A stretch of 64,000 nucleotides of DNA from Xanthomonas sacchari (GTDB lineage: Bacteria > Pseudomonadota > Gammaproteobacteria > Xanthomonadales > Xanthomonadaceae), in contig NZ_CP100647.1 in NCBI RefSeq assembly GCF_024266585.1, positions 3,081,001 through 3,145,000 on the forward strand, written 5' to 3'. The notes beneath the pieces were generated by a model. The model searched no databases, was not told the DNA's origin, and worked only from the letters and a program-made list of their open reading frames with translations. Position numbers and translations under genes: made by a program. This document shows, one piece after another, positions 17,633 through 26,639 of this stretch. Numbering within the stretch: position 1 is the first letter of the stretch; the number at the start of each line of letters is the position of its first letter.

Positions 17633-18066
17633 TTGGAGCTTCCGTCCCTGTTGACTTCGGGAGCAGTGGCGATGGCGATGCGGCGGAACCCGAGCTGGCC
17701 CAGCGCGTCCTGGGCGGTGACCACCGCCTGGTACGGCGTGCGCGCGTCGGCGCGCAACAGCACCGGCTGCTCGCGGTCGTCGCCGGCGACCTGGGCGATG
17801 CTGCGCTTGACCGACTCCACGTCGGTGCGCAGCACTTCCTGGTCGTTGATGAAGTAACGCCCGTCGGCGTTGATCAGCACGCTCAGCGCGCGCGCCGGCG
17901 GCGGCGCATTGCGGTCGCTGGCGTTGGGCAACTGCAGTTGCAGCGTGGACCGGGCATCGAAGGTCGTGGTCACGACGAAGAAGATGATCAGCACCAGGAT
18001 GACGTCGATCAACGGCACCAGGTCGATCTGCGGCTCGTCATGGCCACGGTCGTCGCGGATCCGCAC
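17629..18066 (-). CDS. exbD: biopolymer transporter ExbD
   Basis: 145 residues. A single N-terminal helix ([18 protein letters not shown]), preceded by the critical Asp in LVPLIDV, anchors a periplasmic domain. ExbD with ExbB forms the proton channel that powers TonB. I chose GTG 18066, 4 nt after the exbB stop with AAGG upstream; the longer frame runs back through exbB. This matches the second exbB/exbD pair (exbB2-exbD2) known in Xanthomonas before msbA. Confidence 0.9.
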   Translation of the reverse strand: MRIRDDRGHDEPQIDLVPLIDVILVLIIFFVVTTTFDARSTLQLQLPNASDRNAPPPARALSVLINADGRYFINDQEVLRTDVESVKRSIAQVAGDDREQPVLLRADARTPYQAVVTAQDALGQLGFRRIAIATAPEVNRDGSSK

Positions 18067-18070
18067 CGGC

Positions 18071-18739
18071 TCAGCCCTTGGCCGTCGCGGCGTTCGGCGC
18101 GGCGCTGCGTGCCGGCACAGCCGGCGCCGCGGCACGGCCATGGCCGTCCAGCGCGTCGGTCAGCGCAGTGGCTTCCTGCTCCATCTCGATCACGTAGCCG
18201 GCGATGCGGCTCTTGAAATGCCGATGGAAGATCAGCGCCGGCACCGCGATGATCATGCCGGTGGCGGTGCACACCAGCGCCTTGCCGATGCCGCCGGCGA
18301 GCTGGTTCACGTCGCCCAGGCCATGGTCGAGGATGCCGAGGAACATCTGGATCATGCCGACCACGGTGCCGAGCAGGCCCAGCAGCGGCCCGGCCGAGGC
18401 GACCGTGCCCAACGCGTTCAGGTAACGCTCCATGCGGTGCACGACATGCCGGCCGGTGTCCTCGATGCGCTCGCGCACGATCTCGCGCGGGCGATTGCGC
18501 ACGTCCAGGCCGGCGGCGAGCAGCGCGCCCAGCGGCGAATTGCGCCGCAGCGATTCGATATGGGTGGGGTCGAGCTTGCCGCGCGTGGCCCAGTTGCGCA
18601 CTTCCTGGCCCAGTCCCGGCGGCAATACCTCGCTACGGCGCAGGCTCCAGAACCGCTCCAGGACGATCGCCAGCGCGACCACGCCCAACAGCAGCAATGG
18701 CACCATCGGCCAGCCACCGGCCTTGACCAGTTCCCACAC
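18071..18739 (-). CDS. exbB: MotA/TolQ/ExbB proton channel protein
   Basis: 222 residues, three transmembrane helices, with the family block PLLGLLGTVVGMIQMF and GIGKALVCTATGMIIAVPALIFH. The start GTG 18739 (reading WELVKAGGWPMVP) has GGAGG seven nt upstream and gives the usual N-terminus; an earlier GTG at 18775 lacks a good site. Its first 107 nt overlap the 3' end of comEC in another frame, and exbD follows 4 nt after the stop. Confidence 0.92.
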   Translation of the reverse strand: MWELVKAGGWPMVPLLLLGVVALAIVLERFWSLRRSEVLPPGLGQEVRNWATRGKLDPTHIESLRRNSPLGALLAAGLDVRNRPREIVRERIEDTGRHVVHRMERYLNALGTVASAGPLLGLLGTVVGMIQMFLGILDHGLGDVNQLAGGIGKALVCTATGMIIAVPALIFHRHFKSRIAGYVIEMEQEATALTDALDGHGRAAAPAVPARSAAPNAATAKG

Positions 18740-21185
18740 GTCGCAACCCTCCGGCACGCTCGGCCGTTCGTTCACTGGCCGATAGGATAGCAGCCGCCCG
18801 CGCCCGCTCCGCCGCGTCCCACAGCCGCGCCCGCCACGGCCGCCGCTCGCGCAGTTGCAGGCCGGCGCGGCCCAGCCAGACGCGCAGCGCACCGCCCTGC
18901 GGCGTGCCGACAACCTCGGCGCCAGCCGCCTGCCAACGCGCCACCACGCCCGGATGGGGATGGCCGAAGCGGTTGCCGTAGGCGGCCGACACCAGCACCA
19001 GCCGCGCGCCGGTGGCGGCGACGAAGGCCGGCTGCGAGGAATGCGCGCTGCCATGGTGCGGCGCCACCACCACGTCGGCGCGCAGCGCCTGCGGCGCCTC
19101 GCGGAGCAGCTTGCGCTCGATCACGTCGCCGATGTCGCCGGCCAGCAACAGCGCACCGTGCGCGGTCTCCACGCGCAGCACGCAACTGGACTCGTTGCGC
19201 AGATAGGGAAAGTGCGGCGCCGGATGCAGGAAGCGGAAACGCACGCCATCCCAGTCCCAAGCGTTGCCGGCCACGCAGGGCCGGTCGACCGGCAACGGTG
19301 CGCCGGCCGGCGCCTGGACCAGACCGATCGGCAGCGCTGCACGCACCGCGCCGAGCCCGCCGGCGTGATCGTTGTCGGCATGGCTGATCACCGCGCGGTC
19401 CAGCCGCGCCACGCCGAGCGCATGCAGCGCCGGCACCACCACGCGCTCGCCGGCATCGTAGCCGTCCTCCACCGCCGGCCCGGTGTCGTACAGCACCTGG
19501 TGGTGGGCGGTGCGCACCAGCAACGACAGCCCCTGCCCCACGTCCAGCATCAGCAACTCCACCTCGCCGGGCCGCGGCCGCTCCAGCGGCGGCCACAGCA
19601 ACGGCAGCCACAGCAGCGCCGCCAGCGGCTTGCCCGGCACCGCACGTGGCAGCAGCAGCCAGAATGCGCCCAGCAGGGCCAGCGGCAACGCCCAGTCGCG
19701 CGCCTCCGGCAACCAGCGCAGCGCGAAGCGGCTCTCGCCCAGGGCCACGAACAATGGCCAGGTCAGGTCGAAGCAGGCGGCGGCCAGGCGCCACAGCCAG
19801 GCACCCGCGCCGGCATGCAGCGCCTCCAGCGCGGTACCGAGCAGGGCCAGCGGCACCACCACCAGGCTCCACCAGGGAATCGCCAGCAGGTTGGCCAGCG
19901 GCCCGACCAACGAGGCCTGCCCGAACAGCATCGTGCTCACCGGCAGCAGGCCGACCGTGGCCACGCCCTGCGCGGTCAGAAAACTGCGCAGCGTCTCGCG
20001 CCAGCCGCGGCCGGCGTCGGGCATGCACCAGGCCAGCCAGGCGACGCCGAGAAAGCTCAGCCAGAAGCCGGCCGAGAGCACCGCCAGCGGGTCGCAAAGC
20101 AGCATGGCGATCGCCGCCAGCGCCAGTGCGTCGGCGACCCGCACCGGCCGCCGCCACAGCCGTGCCGCCACCACCACCGCGATCATCAGCGCGGTGCGCA
20201 CGGTCGGCAGGGCCATGCCCGACACCAGGGTATAGCCGCCGGCGCCGAGCAGGGCCAGCGCGGCCGCGGCCTGTCGCCGTGGCCACCAGCGCCCCAACCC
20301 AGGCCACAACCGCCACAGGCCGCCACCGAGCAGCGCGAAGGCCCCGGCCACCAGGCCGACGTGGAAGCCGGAAATGGCGATGAGATGGGTCAGCCCGGCA
20401 GCGCGCAGGATGCGCCAGTCGCGATCGTCCAGCCTCCGCGTGTCGCCCAGCGCCAGCGCCTGCACATAGCGCGCCGAGGCCTGCGGCACGGCCGCGGCGA
20501 TGCGTGCGGACATGTCCGCGCGCCAGGCGTCGATGCCCTGCCCCGGCGCCAGTTGCAGTGCCCCATGCGGCGCCACCACATAGCCGCTGGCGCTGATCCG
20601 CTGCGCCAGCGCATAGGCCTCGGCGTCGAAGCCGCCAGGATTGCTCAGGCCGCGCGGCGCGCGCAGGCGCACCTGCAGTTGCCAACGCGCGCCGGCACGC
20701 AGGGCAGCACGCGGCCCCACCTGCCTGGCGCCGAAGTCGTCGTACCACGCCAGTTGCAGCAGGCGCCCACGCAACGGCGCCGGCTGCGCCGTATCCGCGT
20801 CCACGCGAAACAGGAAGCGGGTGCGGCGGGCTTCGGCCTGCGGCAGTTCGGCCACCTGGCCACGGACGGCAACTACACGTTTTTCCCAGTCCGCCGGCAA
20901 CTGCCGCGCCAGCACCATGCCGGCGACCAGCGCCAGCCAGCCGGCGCCGATCGCGATCGCCCCCAGCCAGCGCCAGCGTGGCGCCGCCACATACAGCAAG
21001 GCCCCGGCGAGCAGGATCGCCACGGCCAGCGGCCAAGGCGGCAGGCGCGGCAGCCACAAAGCGGCCAAAACGCCGGCGGCGAGACTGGCGGCGACCGCAG
21101 GACCGAACGGCGCCAATGCAGGCCAGCGCGAGGCGAAAGCGGCGGCGACGTCTCGGCGCGGCACGGCCTCTGCAGACGGTTGCAT
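18633..21185 (-). CDS. comEC: DNA internalization competence protein ComEC/Rec2
   Basis: 850 residues. N-terminal helices and DUF4131 region, central competence domain (GLTHLIAISGFHVGLVAGAF), and C-terminal metallo-beta-lactamase domain with SHADNDHAGG and APHHGSAHS. ComEC forms the inner-membrane channel for single-stranded DNA in transformation. ATG 21185 follows AAGGAGG. The frame runs 107 nt into exbB, an unusually long overlap; the last 35 residues or so are Arg/Ala/Gly-rich and look dictated by the exbB frame. Being first in the exbB-exbD-msbA-lpxK string, its promoter may drive them. Confidence 0.92.
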   Translation of the reverse strand: MQPSAEAVPRRDVAAAFASRWPALAPFGPAVAASLAAGVLAALWLPRLPPWPLAVAILLAGALLYVAAPRWRWLGAIAIGAGWLALVAGMVLARQLPADWEKRVVAVRGQVAELPQAEARRTRFLFRVDADTAQPAPLRGRLLQLAWYDDFGARQVGPRAALRAGARWQLQVRLRAPRGLSNPGGFDAEAYALAQRISASGYVVAPHGALQLAPGQGIDAWRADMSARIAAAVPQASARYVQALALGDTRRLDDRDWRILRAAGLTHLIAISGFHVGLVAGAFALLGGGLWRLWPGLGRWWPRRQAAAALALLGAGGYTLVSGMALPTVRTALMIAVVVAARLWRRPVRVADALALAAIAMLLCDPLAVLSAGFWLSFLGVAWLAWCMPDAGRGWRETLRSFLTAQGVATVGLLPVSTMLFGQASLVGPLANLLAIPWWSLVVVPLALLGTALEALHAGAGAWLWRLAAACFDLTWPLFVALGESRFALRWLPEARDWALPLALLGAFWLLLPRAVPGKPLAALLWLPLLWPPLERPRPGEVELLMLDVGQGLSLLVRTAHHQVLYDTGPAVEDGYDAGERVVVPALHALGVARLDRAVISHADNDHAGGLGAVRAALPIGLVQAPAGAPLPVDRPCVAGNAWDWDGVRFRFLHPAPHFPYLRNESSCVLRVETAHGALLLAGDIGDVIERKLLREAPQALRADVVVAPHHGSAHSSQPAFVAATGARLVLVSAAYGNRFGHPHPGVVARWQAAGAEVVGTPQGGALRVWLGRAGLQLRERRPWRARLWDAAERARAAAILSASERTAERAGGLRRVGTGQGRWLADGAIAAVGRGRAGDRPGAVLEPAP

Positions 21186-21445
21186 GTGCTTGCCCTCCTT
21201 GGCATCCACGGATCGAAAACAGCGACATGCCGCCGCACGCCATGCGCATCGCGCAACACCGTCGCGATCGCAATGCCAGCGTCGCATCACCTCGCGACGC
21301 GGACCATCGGTCTACGCCGCGACACCGCGTCAGAATTTGCCTGACGCCCGAGCGCGCGCCGCGTCACAGTCCTGGCGCAGTTCGCCACAGCTTCATCGCC
21401 TTGCGTCTATGGTGCGATGCCCAACGTCGTTTAAGGAGTGCGCGC

Positions 21446-22510
21446 ATGCGCAAGGGCATCGCTCTGATCGTCGGAGTCACTGGCATCTCCGGCTACAACC
21501 TCGCCAACGTGCTGGTCGCCGACGGCTGGACCGTCTATGGGCTGGCACGCCGCCCGGTTCAGCAGGACGGCGTGATTCCCGTGGCGGCCGATCTGCTCGA
21601 CCGCGACGCCACCGTGGCCGCGCTGCGCGGGCTGCCGATCACCCACGTGTTCTTCTGCACCTGGACGCGGCGCGACACCGAGAAGGAGAACGTCGCCGCC
21701 AACGGCGCGATGCTGCGGCACCTGTGCGAGGGCCTCGACGGCGCGGCGCTGCAGCACATGGCGCTGGTCACCGGCACCAAGCACTACCTGGGCGCGTTCG
21801 AGCACTACGGCAGCGGCAAGGCGGAGACGCCGTTCCGCGAGAGCGAACCGCGGCAGCCTGGCGAGAATTTCTACTACACGCTGGAAGACCTGCTGTTCGA
21901 CGCCGCCGCGCGCCACGGCTTCGGCTGGAGCGTGCATCGCTCGCACACCATGATCGGCCAGGCCAACGGCAGCAATGCGATGAACATGGGCGTGACCCTG
22001 GCGGTGTATGCGACGCTGTGCAAGCACACCGGACAGCCGTTCGTGTTCCCCGGTTCGCGCGCGCAGTGGGACAGCCTCACCGACCTCACCGATGCGGGCC
22101 TGCTCGGCCGCCAGCTGGCCTGGGCCGCGACCAGCCCTGCGGCGCGTAACCAGGCGTTCAACACGGTCAACGGCGACGTGTTCCGCTGGCGCTGGATGTG
22201 GGGCGAGATCGCCGCGTTCTTCGGCCTGGACGCTGCCCCCTACCCCGATGCACCGATGCCGCTGCAACCGCGCCTGCAGGACACCGCGCCGGCCCTGTGG
22301 CGCGAAATCGCCGAACGCCATGGACTGGTGCAGGCGGACGTGAACCAGCTTGCCTCGTGGTGGCACACCGACGCCGACCTCGGCCGCGAGATCGAATGCG
22401 TCAACGACATGACCAAGAGCCGCGACCTGGGCTTCCTCGGCTACTACGACAGCCGCGCCTCGTTCCTGGAACTGTTCACGCGGCTGCGCGCGCAGCGAGT
22501 GATTCCCTGA
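21446..22510 (+). CDS. SDR-family NAD(P)-dependent reductase (PRISE-like)
   Basis: 354 residues with an N-terminal Rossmann motif GVTGISGYNLA and the HxxFxTW-type segment HVFFCTWTRRDTEKENVAANG. The later motifs KHYLGAFEHYG and FYYTLEDLLF resemble PRISE enzymes (progesterone 5-beta-reductase/iridoid synthase-like enone reductases), including a Tyr in place of the canonical YxxxK. Substrate unknown. ATG 21446 has AAGGAG upstream. Stands alone, divergent from comEC. Confidence 0.8.
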   Translation: MRKGIALIVGVTGISGYNLANVLVADGWTVYGLARRPVQQDGVIPVAADLLDRDATVAALRGLPITHVFFCTWTRRDTEKENVAANGAMLRHLCEGLDGAALQHMALVTGTKHYLGAFEHYGSGKAETPFRESEPRQPGENFYYTLEDLLFDAAARHGFGWSVHRSHTMIGQANGSNAMNMGVTLAVYATLCKHTGQPFVFPGSRAQWDSLTDLTDAGLLGRQLAWAATSPAARNQAFNTVNGDVFRWRWMWGEIAAFFGLDAAPYPDAPMPLQPRLQDTAPALWREIAERHGLVQADVNQLASWWHTDADLGREIECVNDMTKSRDLGFLGYYDSRASFLELFTRLRAQRVIP

Positions 22511-22953
22511 CGGACGAGGCCCGGTCGGGCGCCATCGTTGTGTTGGAAAGGGGCGATCGCGAAGGGGCGCGTCCTGCATGGACGCGCGATGCCACACCGT
22601 GGCGCCAGCGCCAGGCACGTTGAAGGCAGACGCTCGAGAAGGAGGAGTCTCGAAGCCGACAGTCAACCAGGCCGGCGATGTGTCCGGCGTCGTTCGTCGC
22701 GTCTGAAGCCGCTCCCACAGCGACTATTGCGTGGCCGTCGGGTGCCGTGTGGGAGGGACTTCAGTCCCGACGACGTAGTGCACCGGCTAGCAGGACAGCA
22801 TCGTGCGGCGTGTTTGCAGTGGCTGCGGCAGGAAGCGTAGTGACCACGCGCTGACGCATCGCAAGCGCCTTCAGACCCTGGCGCTCGCCGGACATGTGCC
22901 ATCGCCCGACGACGCGCGATGCGGCGGCGCAGTGCAGCCGCCGCCGCGCTCCT
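22511..22953. other. intergenic stretch holding a REP pair
   Basis: Between the convergent SDR gene and lolD I find no gene; the only structure is the REP pair at 22699-22773. Confidence 0.6.
22699..22773. repeat. inverted REP pair with divergent stems
   Basis: One arm reads CTGAAGCCGCTCCCACAG, the other GTGGGAGGGACTTCAGTCCC. The second has a GGGACT-TC-AGTCCC stem instead of GCGGCT-TC-AGCCGC, so base changes on both sides keep pairing. Confidence 0.8.
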
Positions 22954-23661
22954 TCAGACGTCGGCAGGCGCCAGTTCGCGCAGCTTGCCCTGGTGCAGTT
23001 CCAGCACGCGGTCCAGCTTGCGCGCCAGGCTGCGGTCGTGGGTGACCAGGGCCAGGCTGGTGCCCTGCGCCCGGTTGAGTTCGAGCATCAGCGCGAACAC
23101 GTTGGCCGCGGTCTTGTCGTCCAGGTTGCCGGTCGGCTCGTCGCCGAGCACGCAGGCCGGACGATTGACCAGCGCACGCGCCACCGCGGCGCGCTGGCGC
23201 TCGCCACCGGACAGCTCGCCCGGCTTGTGCTCCAGGCGATGGCCCAGGCCCACCGATTCCAGCAGCGCGCGCGCGCGCGCATCGGCGTCCTGGATCGGTG
23301 CACCGCCCAGCAGCACCGGCATCATCACGTTCTCCAGCGCGGTGAACTCGGGCAGCAGGTGATGGAACTGGTAGACGAAGCCCAGCGAGCGGTTGCGCAG
23401 CTGCCCGCGCGCCGCGTCGGTCAGCGCCGACATGCGCTGCCCGGCCACGTAGACCTCGCCGGAGGTCGGCACGTCGAGGCCGCCGAGCAGGTGCAGCAAG
23501 GTGCTCTTGCCGGCGCCGGAGGCGCCGACGATGGCCACGGTCTCGCCCGCCGCCACGCTCAGCTCCAGGCCGTCGAACACCGGCGTGCGCATCTTGCCTT
23601 CGGCGTAGGTCTTGGCCAGGCCTTCGGCGCGGATCGCCGCCTCCGCTTGTGGCTTCTGCAT
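22954..23661 (-). CDS. lolD: lipoprotein-releasing ABC transporter ATP-binding protein LolD
   Basis: 235 residues with Walker [10 protein letters not shown], signature LSGGERQR and Walker [13 protein letters not shown], plus the LolD-type stretch [21 protein letters not shown]. It energises extraction of outer-membrane lipoproteins from the inner membrane to LolA. ATG 23661 is chosen; a longer reading would translate the GGGAATC repeat into a Gly/Arg/Ser/Met tail. It follows the permease gene by 37 nt of repeat. Confidence 0.94.
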   Translation of the reverse strand: MQKPQAEAAIRAEGLAKTYAEGKMRTPVFDGLELSVAAGETVAIVGASGAGKSTLLHLLGGLDVPTSGEVYVAGQRMSALTDAARGQLRNRSLGFVYQFHHLLPEFTALENVMMPVLLGGAPIQDADARARALLESVGLGHRLEHKPGELSGGERQRAAVARALVNRPACVLGDEPTGNLDDKTAANVFALMLELNRAQGTSLALVTHDRSLARKLDRVLELHQGKLRELAPADV

Positions 23662-23697
23662 TCCCGATTCCCGATTCCCCATTCCCGATTCCCGGCC
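23659..23697. repeat. ATTCCCG heptamer repeat between lolC and lolD
   Basis: About five units of ATTCCCG/ATTCCCC fill the whole gap between the lolC stop and lolD start. Same family as at 26541, 30404, 35101, 37883, 40537 and 60701. Confidence 0.85.
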
Positions 23698-23698
23698 C

Positions 23699-24943
23699 TC
23701 ATTCATAGCGCAGCGCCTCCGCCGGCTGCGTGCGCGCCGCGCGCCAGGCCGGATACAGCGTGGCCAGGAAGCTCATCAGCAGCGCCACGATGGTGATCAC
23801 CATGACGTCGTGCGGCTGCATGTCGGTGGGCAGGCCGGTGATGTAGTAGACGTCCTCCGGCAGCAGCTTGATGTTGAACACCGCCTCGATGCCGGCCAGG
23901 ATCCGCTCCAGGTTGAGCGTCAGCACGATGCCGCCGATCACCCCGGCGATGGTGCCGATCACGCCGATCAGCGTGCCCTGCACCATGAACACCTGCATCA
24001 CTCCGCCCGGGCTCAGCCCCAGCGTGCGCAGAATGGCGATGTCGGCCTGCTTGTCGGTCACCAGCATCACCTGCGAGGACACCAGGTTGAACGCGCCCAT
24101 CGCGATGATCAGCGACAGCAGGATGCCCATCACCGTCTTTTCCATCTTCAGCGACTGGTAGAGGTTGGCGTTCTCGCGGGTCCAGTCGCTGACCATGTAC
24201 GGGCCGTGCAGGTTCAGCGCCAGGTCGCGCGCCACGTTCCAGGCCTGGTCCATGTCGTACAGCTTCAGGCGCACGCCGGTGACGCCGTCGCCCATGCGCA
24301 GCACCCGCTGCAGGTCGGGCATGCTGGTCACCGCCAGGCCGCGGTCGATCTCGTTGTAGCCGGCCTCGAAGATGCCGCTGACGGTGAAGCGCTTGTAGCG
24401 CGGCACCATGCCCATCGGGCTGGCCTGCGGCTCGCCGAGCATCACCACCACCTTGTCGCCCACGCCCACGCCCAGCCACAGCGCCAGTTCCTGGCCGAGC
24501 AGGATGTTGTAGGAACCGGGAGTCAGGCTGTCGACCGAGCCCTGCTTCATCTTCTGCGCCAGCACCGAGACCTTGGCCTCCTCCTTAGGCAGGATGCCGC
24601 GGACGATCGCCGGCTGGTTGCGCTGGCCGGTGAGCAGCGCCTCTTCCTCGACATAGGGCGCGGCGCCGGCCACGCGCTTGTCGCGCATGGCCACGTCCAC
24701 CGCGTGCTGCCAATCCTGCATCGGCGCGCCCTGCGCGCTGACCGTGGCGTGCGCGGCCATCTGCAGCAGGCGGTCGCGGATCTCCTTTTGGAAGCCGCTC
24801 ATCACCGCCAGGGTGGTGATCAGCACGGTCACGCCCAGGGCGATGCCGAGGATCGAGGCCATGGAGATGAAGGAGATGAAGTTGTTGCGGCGCTTGGCGC
24901 GCAGATAGCGCAGGCCGATCGCCACGGGTAAGGGTTTGAACAT
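23699..24943 (-). CDS. lolC: lipoprotein-releasing ABC transporter permease (LolC/E/F type)
   Basis: 414 residues: one N-terminal helix after [19 protein letters not shown], a large periplasmic domain (about 50-260), and three C-terminal helices including the FtsX-like segment ending [19 protein letters not shown]. It is the only permease beside lolD; enteric systems have two, LolC and LolE. A single homodimeric permease (LolF arrangement) is therefore likely. It is 23 nt downstream of ygfX and so joined to the sdh string. Confidence 0.9.
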   Translation of the reverse strand: MFKPLPVAIGLRYLRAKRRNNFISFISMASILGIALGVTVLITTLAVMSGFQKEIRDRLLQMAAHATVSAQGAPMQDWQHAVDVAMRDKRVAGAAPYVEEEALLTGQRNQPAIVRGILPKEEAKVSVLAQKMKQGSVDSLTPGSYNILLGQELALWLGVGVGDKVVVMLGEPQASPMGMVPRYKRFTVSGIFEAGYNEIDRGLAVTSMPDLQRVLRMGDGVTGVRLKLYDMDQAWNVARDLALNLHGPYMVSDWTRENANLYQSLKMEKTVMGILLSLIIAMGAFNLVSSQVMLVTDKQADIAILRTLGLSPGGVMQVFMVQGTLIGVIGTIAGVIGGIVLTLNLERILAGIEAVFNIKLLPEDVYYITGLPTDMQPHDVMVITIVALLMSFLATLYPAWRAARTQPAEALRYE

Positions 24944-24966
24944 GCGCAGCCACCGTCCAGGGAGCG

Positions 24967-25419
24967 CTATGGTGCCATTTGCGGCGGCGCAGACGAAGCG
25001 GCACGGGCAGCAGCGGCCAGACGCAGTTCACGTCGCGCCGCCGCCGGCAGCGTGTCCGGCCACCACGCCAGGCGCTGCGTGCACCCCTGCGCGTCGCGCC
25101 AGCGCACGAACGCCAGCGGCCCGCGCCAGGCGACCTGCAGGTCACTCACCGCCGCGCCGTCGACGCTGGCCGCGCCGGCACCGGCGGGAAGCAGCAGCGT
25201 GCGCGGCGCCCGCCGGGCCTCGCGGCGCAGCAGCCACGCCGCGTACAGCAGCGCCAGCGCGGCCGCCGGCCAGGCCAGGCGCGGCGGCAGGTCGGAGCCG
25301 AGCAGCGACAGCGGCGCCAGCGCGCCGAGCAGGGTCAACGCGGCCAGCAGCCAGCGCGAGGGGCGCCAGTCAAGCCGGCATGGCGCGGATGGAAGCGATG
25401 AGATCGGCGGCGCGTGCAT
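24967..25419 (-). CDS. YgfX/CptA-like membrane protein
   Basis: 150 residues with the N-terminal [15 protein letters not shown] motif, two adjacent hydrophobic helices (about 24-62) and a basic, Trp-containing C-terminal half, as in YgfX/DUF1434-type proteins. In enterobacteria ygfX always follows sdhE, as here, and has been described as inhibiting cell division (CptA). Its start overlaps sdhE by 50 nt. Assignment rests on the motif and neighbour. Confidence 0.72.
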   Translation of the reverse strand: MHAPPISSLPSAPCRLDWRPSRWLLAALTLLGALAPLSLLGSDLPPRLAWPAAALALLYAAWLLRREARRAPRTLLLPAGAGAASVDGAAVSDLQVAWRGPLAFVRWRDAQGCTQRLAWWPDTLPAAARRELRLAAAARAASSAPPQMAP

Positions 25420-25618
25420 CGGGACAGGCCTCGTAGCCCATGAACCAGCGCCACAACTTATCGTCCTCGCAATCGAGCAGGTATAGGAAAACCCCGCGCT
25501 CTTCCTCGGACGCCTGCGCCCAGCGCCGGTCCAGGTAGCGGCCGAACAGCTGGTCCAGTTCGCGCATGCCGCGCCGGCAGCGCCAGCGCAGCTTCTTCAG
25601 TTCGGTGGTCTCGTCCAT
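25370..25618 (-). CDS. sdhE: succinate dehydrogenase flavinylation factor SdhE
   Basis: 82 residues. The family motif RGxxE is present (CRRGMRELD), with the typical WF.G C-terminal region ([13 protein letters not shown]). SdhE promotes covalent FAD attachment to SdhA. ATG 25618 gives a normal-length protein; an upstream extension adds an Arg-rich tail with no support. Located 127 nt after sdhB. Confidence 0.92.
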   Translation of the reverse strand: MDETTELKKLRWRCRRGMRELDQLFGRYLDRRWAQASEEERGVFLYLLDCEDDKLWRWFMGYEACPDARAADLIASIRAMPA

Positions 25619-25745
25619 CGCATGCGCCCTTGCCTGGGGGCGGCGCCGCACGGCAGCCGCCGAAAACGAACGCGGCACCGAACCCGAAAGCCGGTGCCGC
25701 GCGGTCGGCGGGCAGGCCCGCCGCTTGGAACGTACGCCGCTGCGA

Positions 25746-26528
25746 TCAGGCGCGGCGCGCCATCATCAGCTTCTTGATCTCGGCGATCGCCAGCGCCGGG
25801 TTCAGCCCCTTCGGGCAGGTCCGCGCGCAGTTCATGATGGTGTGGCAGCGGTACAGCTTGAACGGATCTTCCAGATCGTCCAGGCGCGCACCGGTGTCCT
25901 CGTCGCGCGAGTCGATGATCCAGCGGTAGGCCTGCAGCAGGATCGCCGGGCCCAGGTAACGCTCGCCGTTCCACCAGTAGCTCGGGCAACTGGTCGAGCA
26001 GCACGCGCACAGGATGCACTCGTACAGGCCGTCGAGCTTCTTGCGGTCCTCCGGCGACTGCAGCCGCTCGCGGTCCGGCGGCGGCGGCGTCTGGGTGCGG
26101 ATCCACGGCTTGATCGAGGCGTACTGCGCGTAGAAGTGGGTCAGGTCCGGCACCAGATCCTTGACCACGCTCATGTGCGGCAGCGGGTAGATCGGCACCT
26201 CCTTCTTGCCGCAGTCGCTGATCGCCTTGGTGCAGGCCAGCGTGTTGGTGCCGTCGATGTTCATCGCGCACGACCCGCAGATGCCTTCGCGGCACGAGCG
26301 GCGGAAGGTCAGGGTCGGGTCGATCTCGTTCTTGATCTTGATCAGCGCGTCCAGAACCATCGGGCCGCACGCGTCCAGGTCCACCTCGTAGGTGTCGGTC
26401 CGCGGGTTGCTGTCGTCGTCCGGATTCCACCGGTAGACCTTGAAGGTCCGCACGTTCTTCGCGCCCTTGGCGGGAAAGTGCTTGCCCTTGCCGATCTTGG
26501 AATTCTTGGGGAGGGTGAACTCTGCCAT
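25746..26528 (-). CDS. sdhB: succinate dehydrogenase iron-sulfur subunit
   Basis: 260 residues with all three cluster sites: [2Fe-2S] [12 protein letters not shown]...C, [4Fe-4S] [11 protein letters not shown] and [3Fe-4S] [12 protein letters not shown]. It passes electrons from SdhA flavin to quinone. A repeat-filled gap of 111 nt separates it from sdhA. Confidence 0.97.
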   Translation of the reverse strand: MAEFTLPKNSKIGKGKHFPAKGAKNVRTFKVYRWNPDDDSNPRTDTYEVDLDACGPMVLDALIKIKNEIDPTLTFRRSCREGICGSCAMNIDGTNTLACTKAISDCGKKEVPIYPLPHMSVVKDLVPDLTHFYAQYASIKPWIRTQTPPPPDRERLQSPEDRKKLDGLYECILCACCSTSCPSYWWNGERYLGPAILLQAYRWIIDSRDEDTGARLDDLEDPFKLYRCHTIMNCARTCPKGLNPALAIAEIKKLMMARRA

Positions 26529-26540
26529 GGCTTTAAAATC

Positions 26541-26633
26541 CGGGAATGGGGATTGGGGAATGGGGAATGGGAAGCGGGAGCGAAGAGCGCATGCGCTGTT
26601 CTCGATTCCCGATTCCCTACTCCCGTTTCCCGG
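26541..26633. repeat. complete inverted heptamer-repeat element inside the sdh operon
   Basis: The left arm is GGGAATGGGGATTGGGGAAT-type units (26541-26571) and the right arm GATTCCCGATTCCC-type units (26604-26633), around a GC-rich centre with GCGCATGCGC. The arms are mutually complementary, so the 93 nt can fold into a large hairpin between sdhA and sdhB. Confidence 0.85.
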
Positions 26634-26639
26634 CTGTGG

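Noticed and set aside
18740-18775. ExbB start at GTG 18775
   Set aside because: GTG 18739 has GGAGG at 7 nt and the conserved WELVKAGGWPM start.
23662-23706. LolD start at 23706
   Set aside because: It would translate the heptamer repeat; the protein from ATG 23661 has the family length.
26541-26633. CRISPR-like array from the GGGAAT repeats
   Set aside because: Units are 7 nt, contiguous and inverted, without unique spacers or cas genes.
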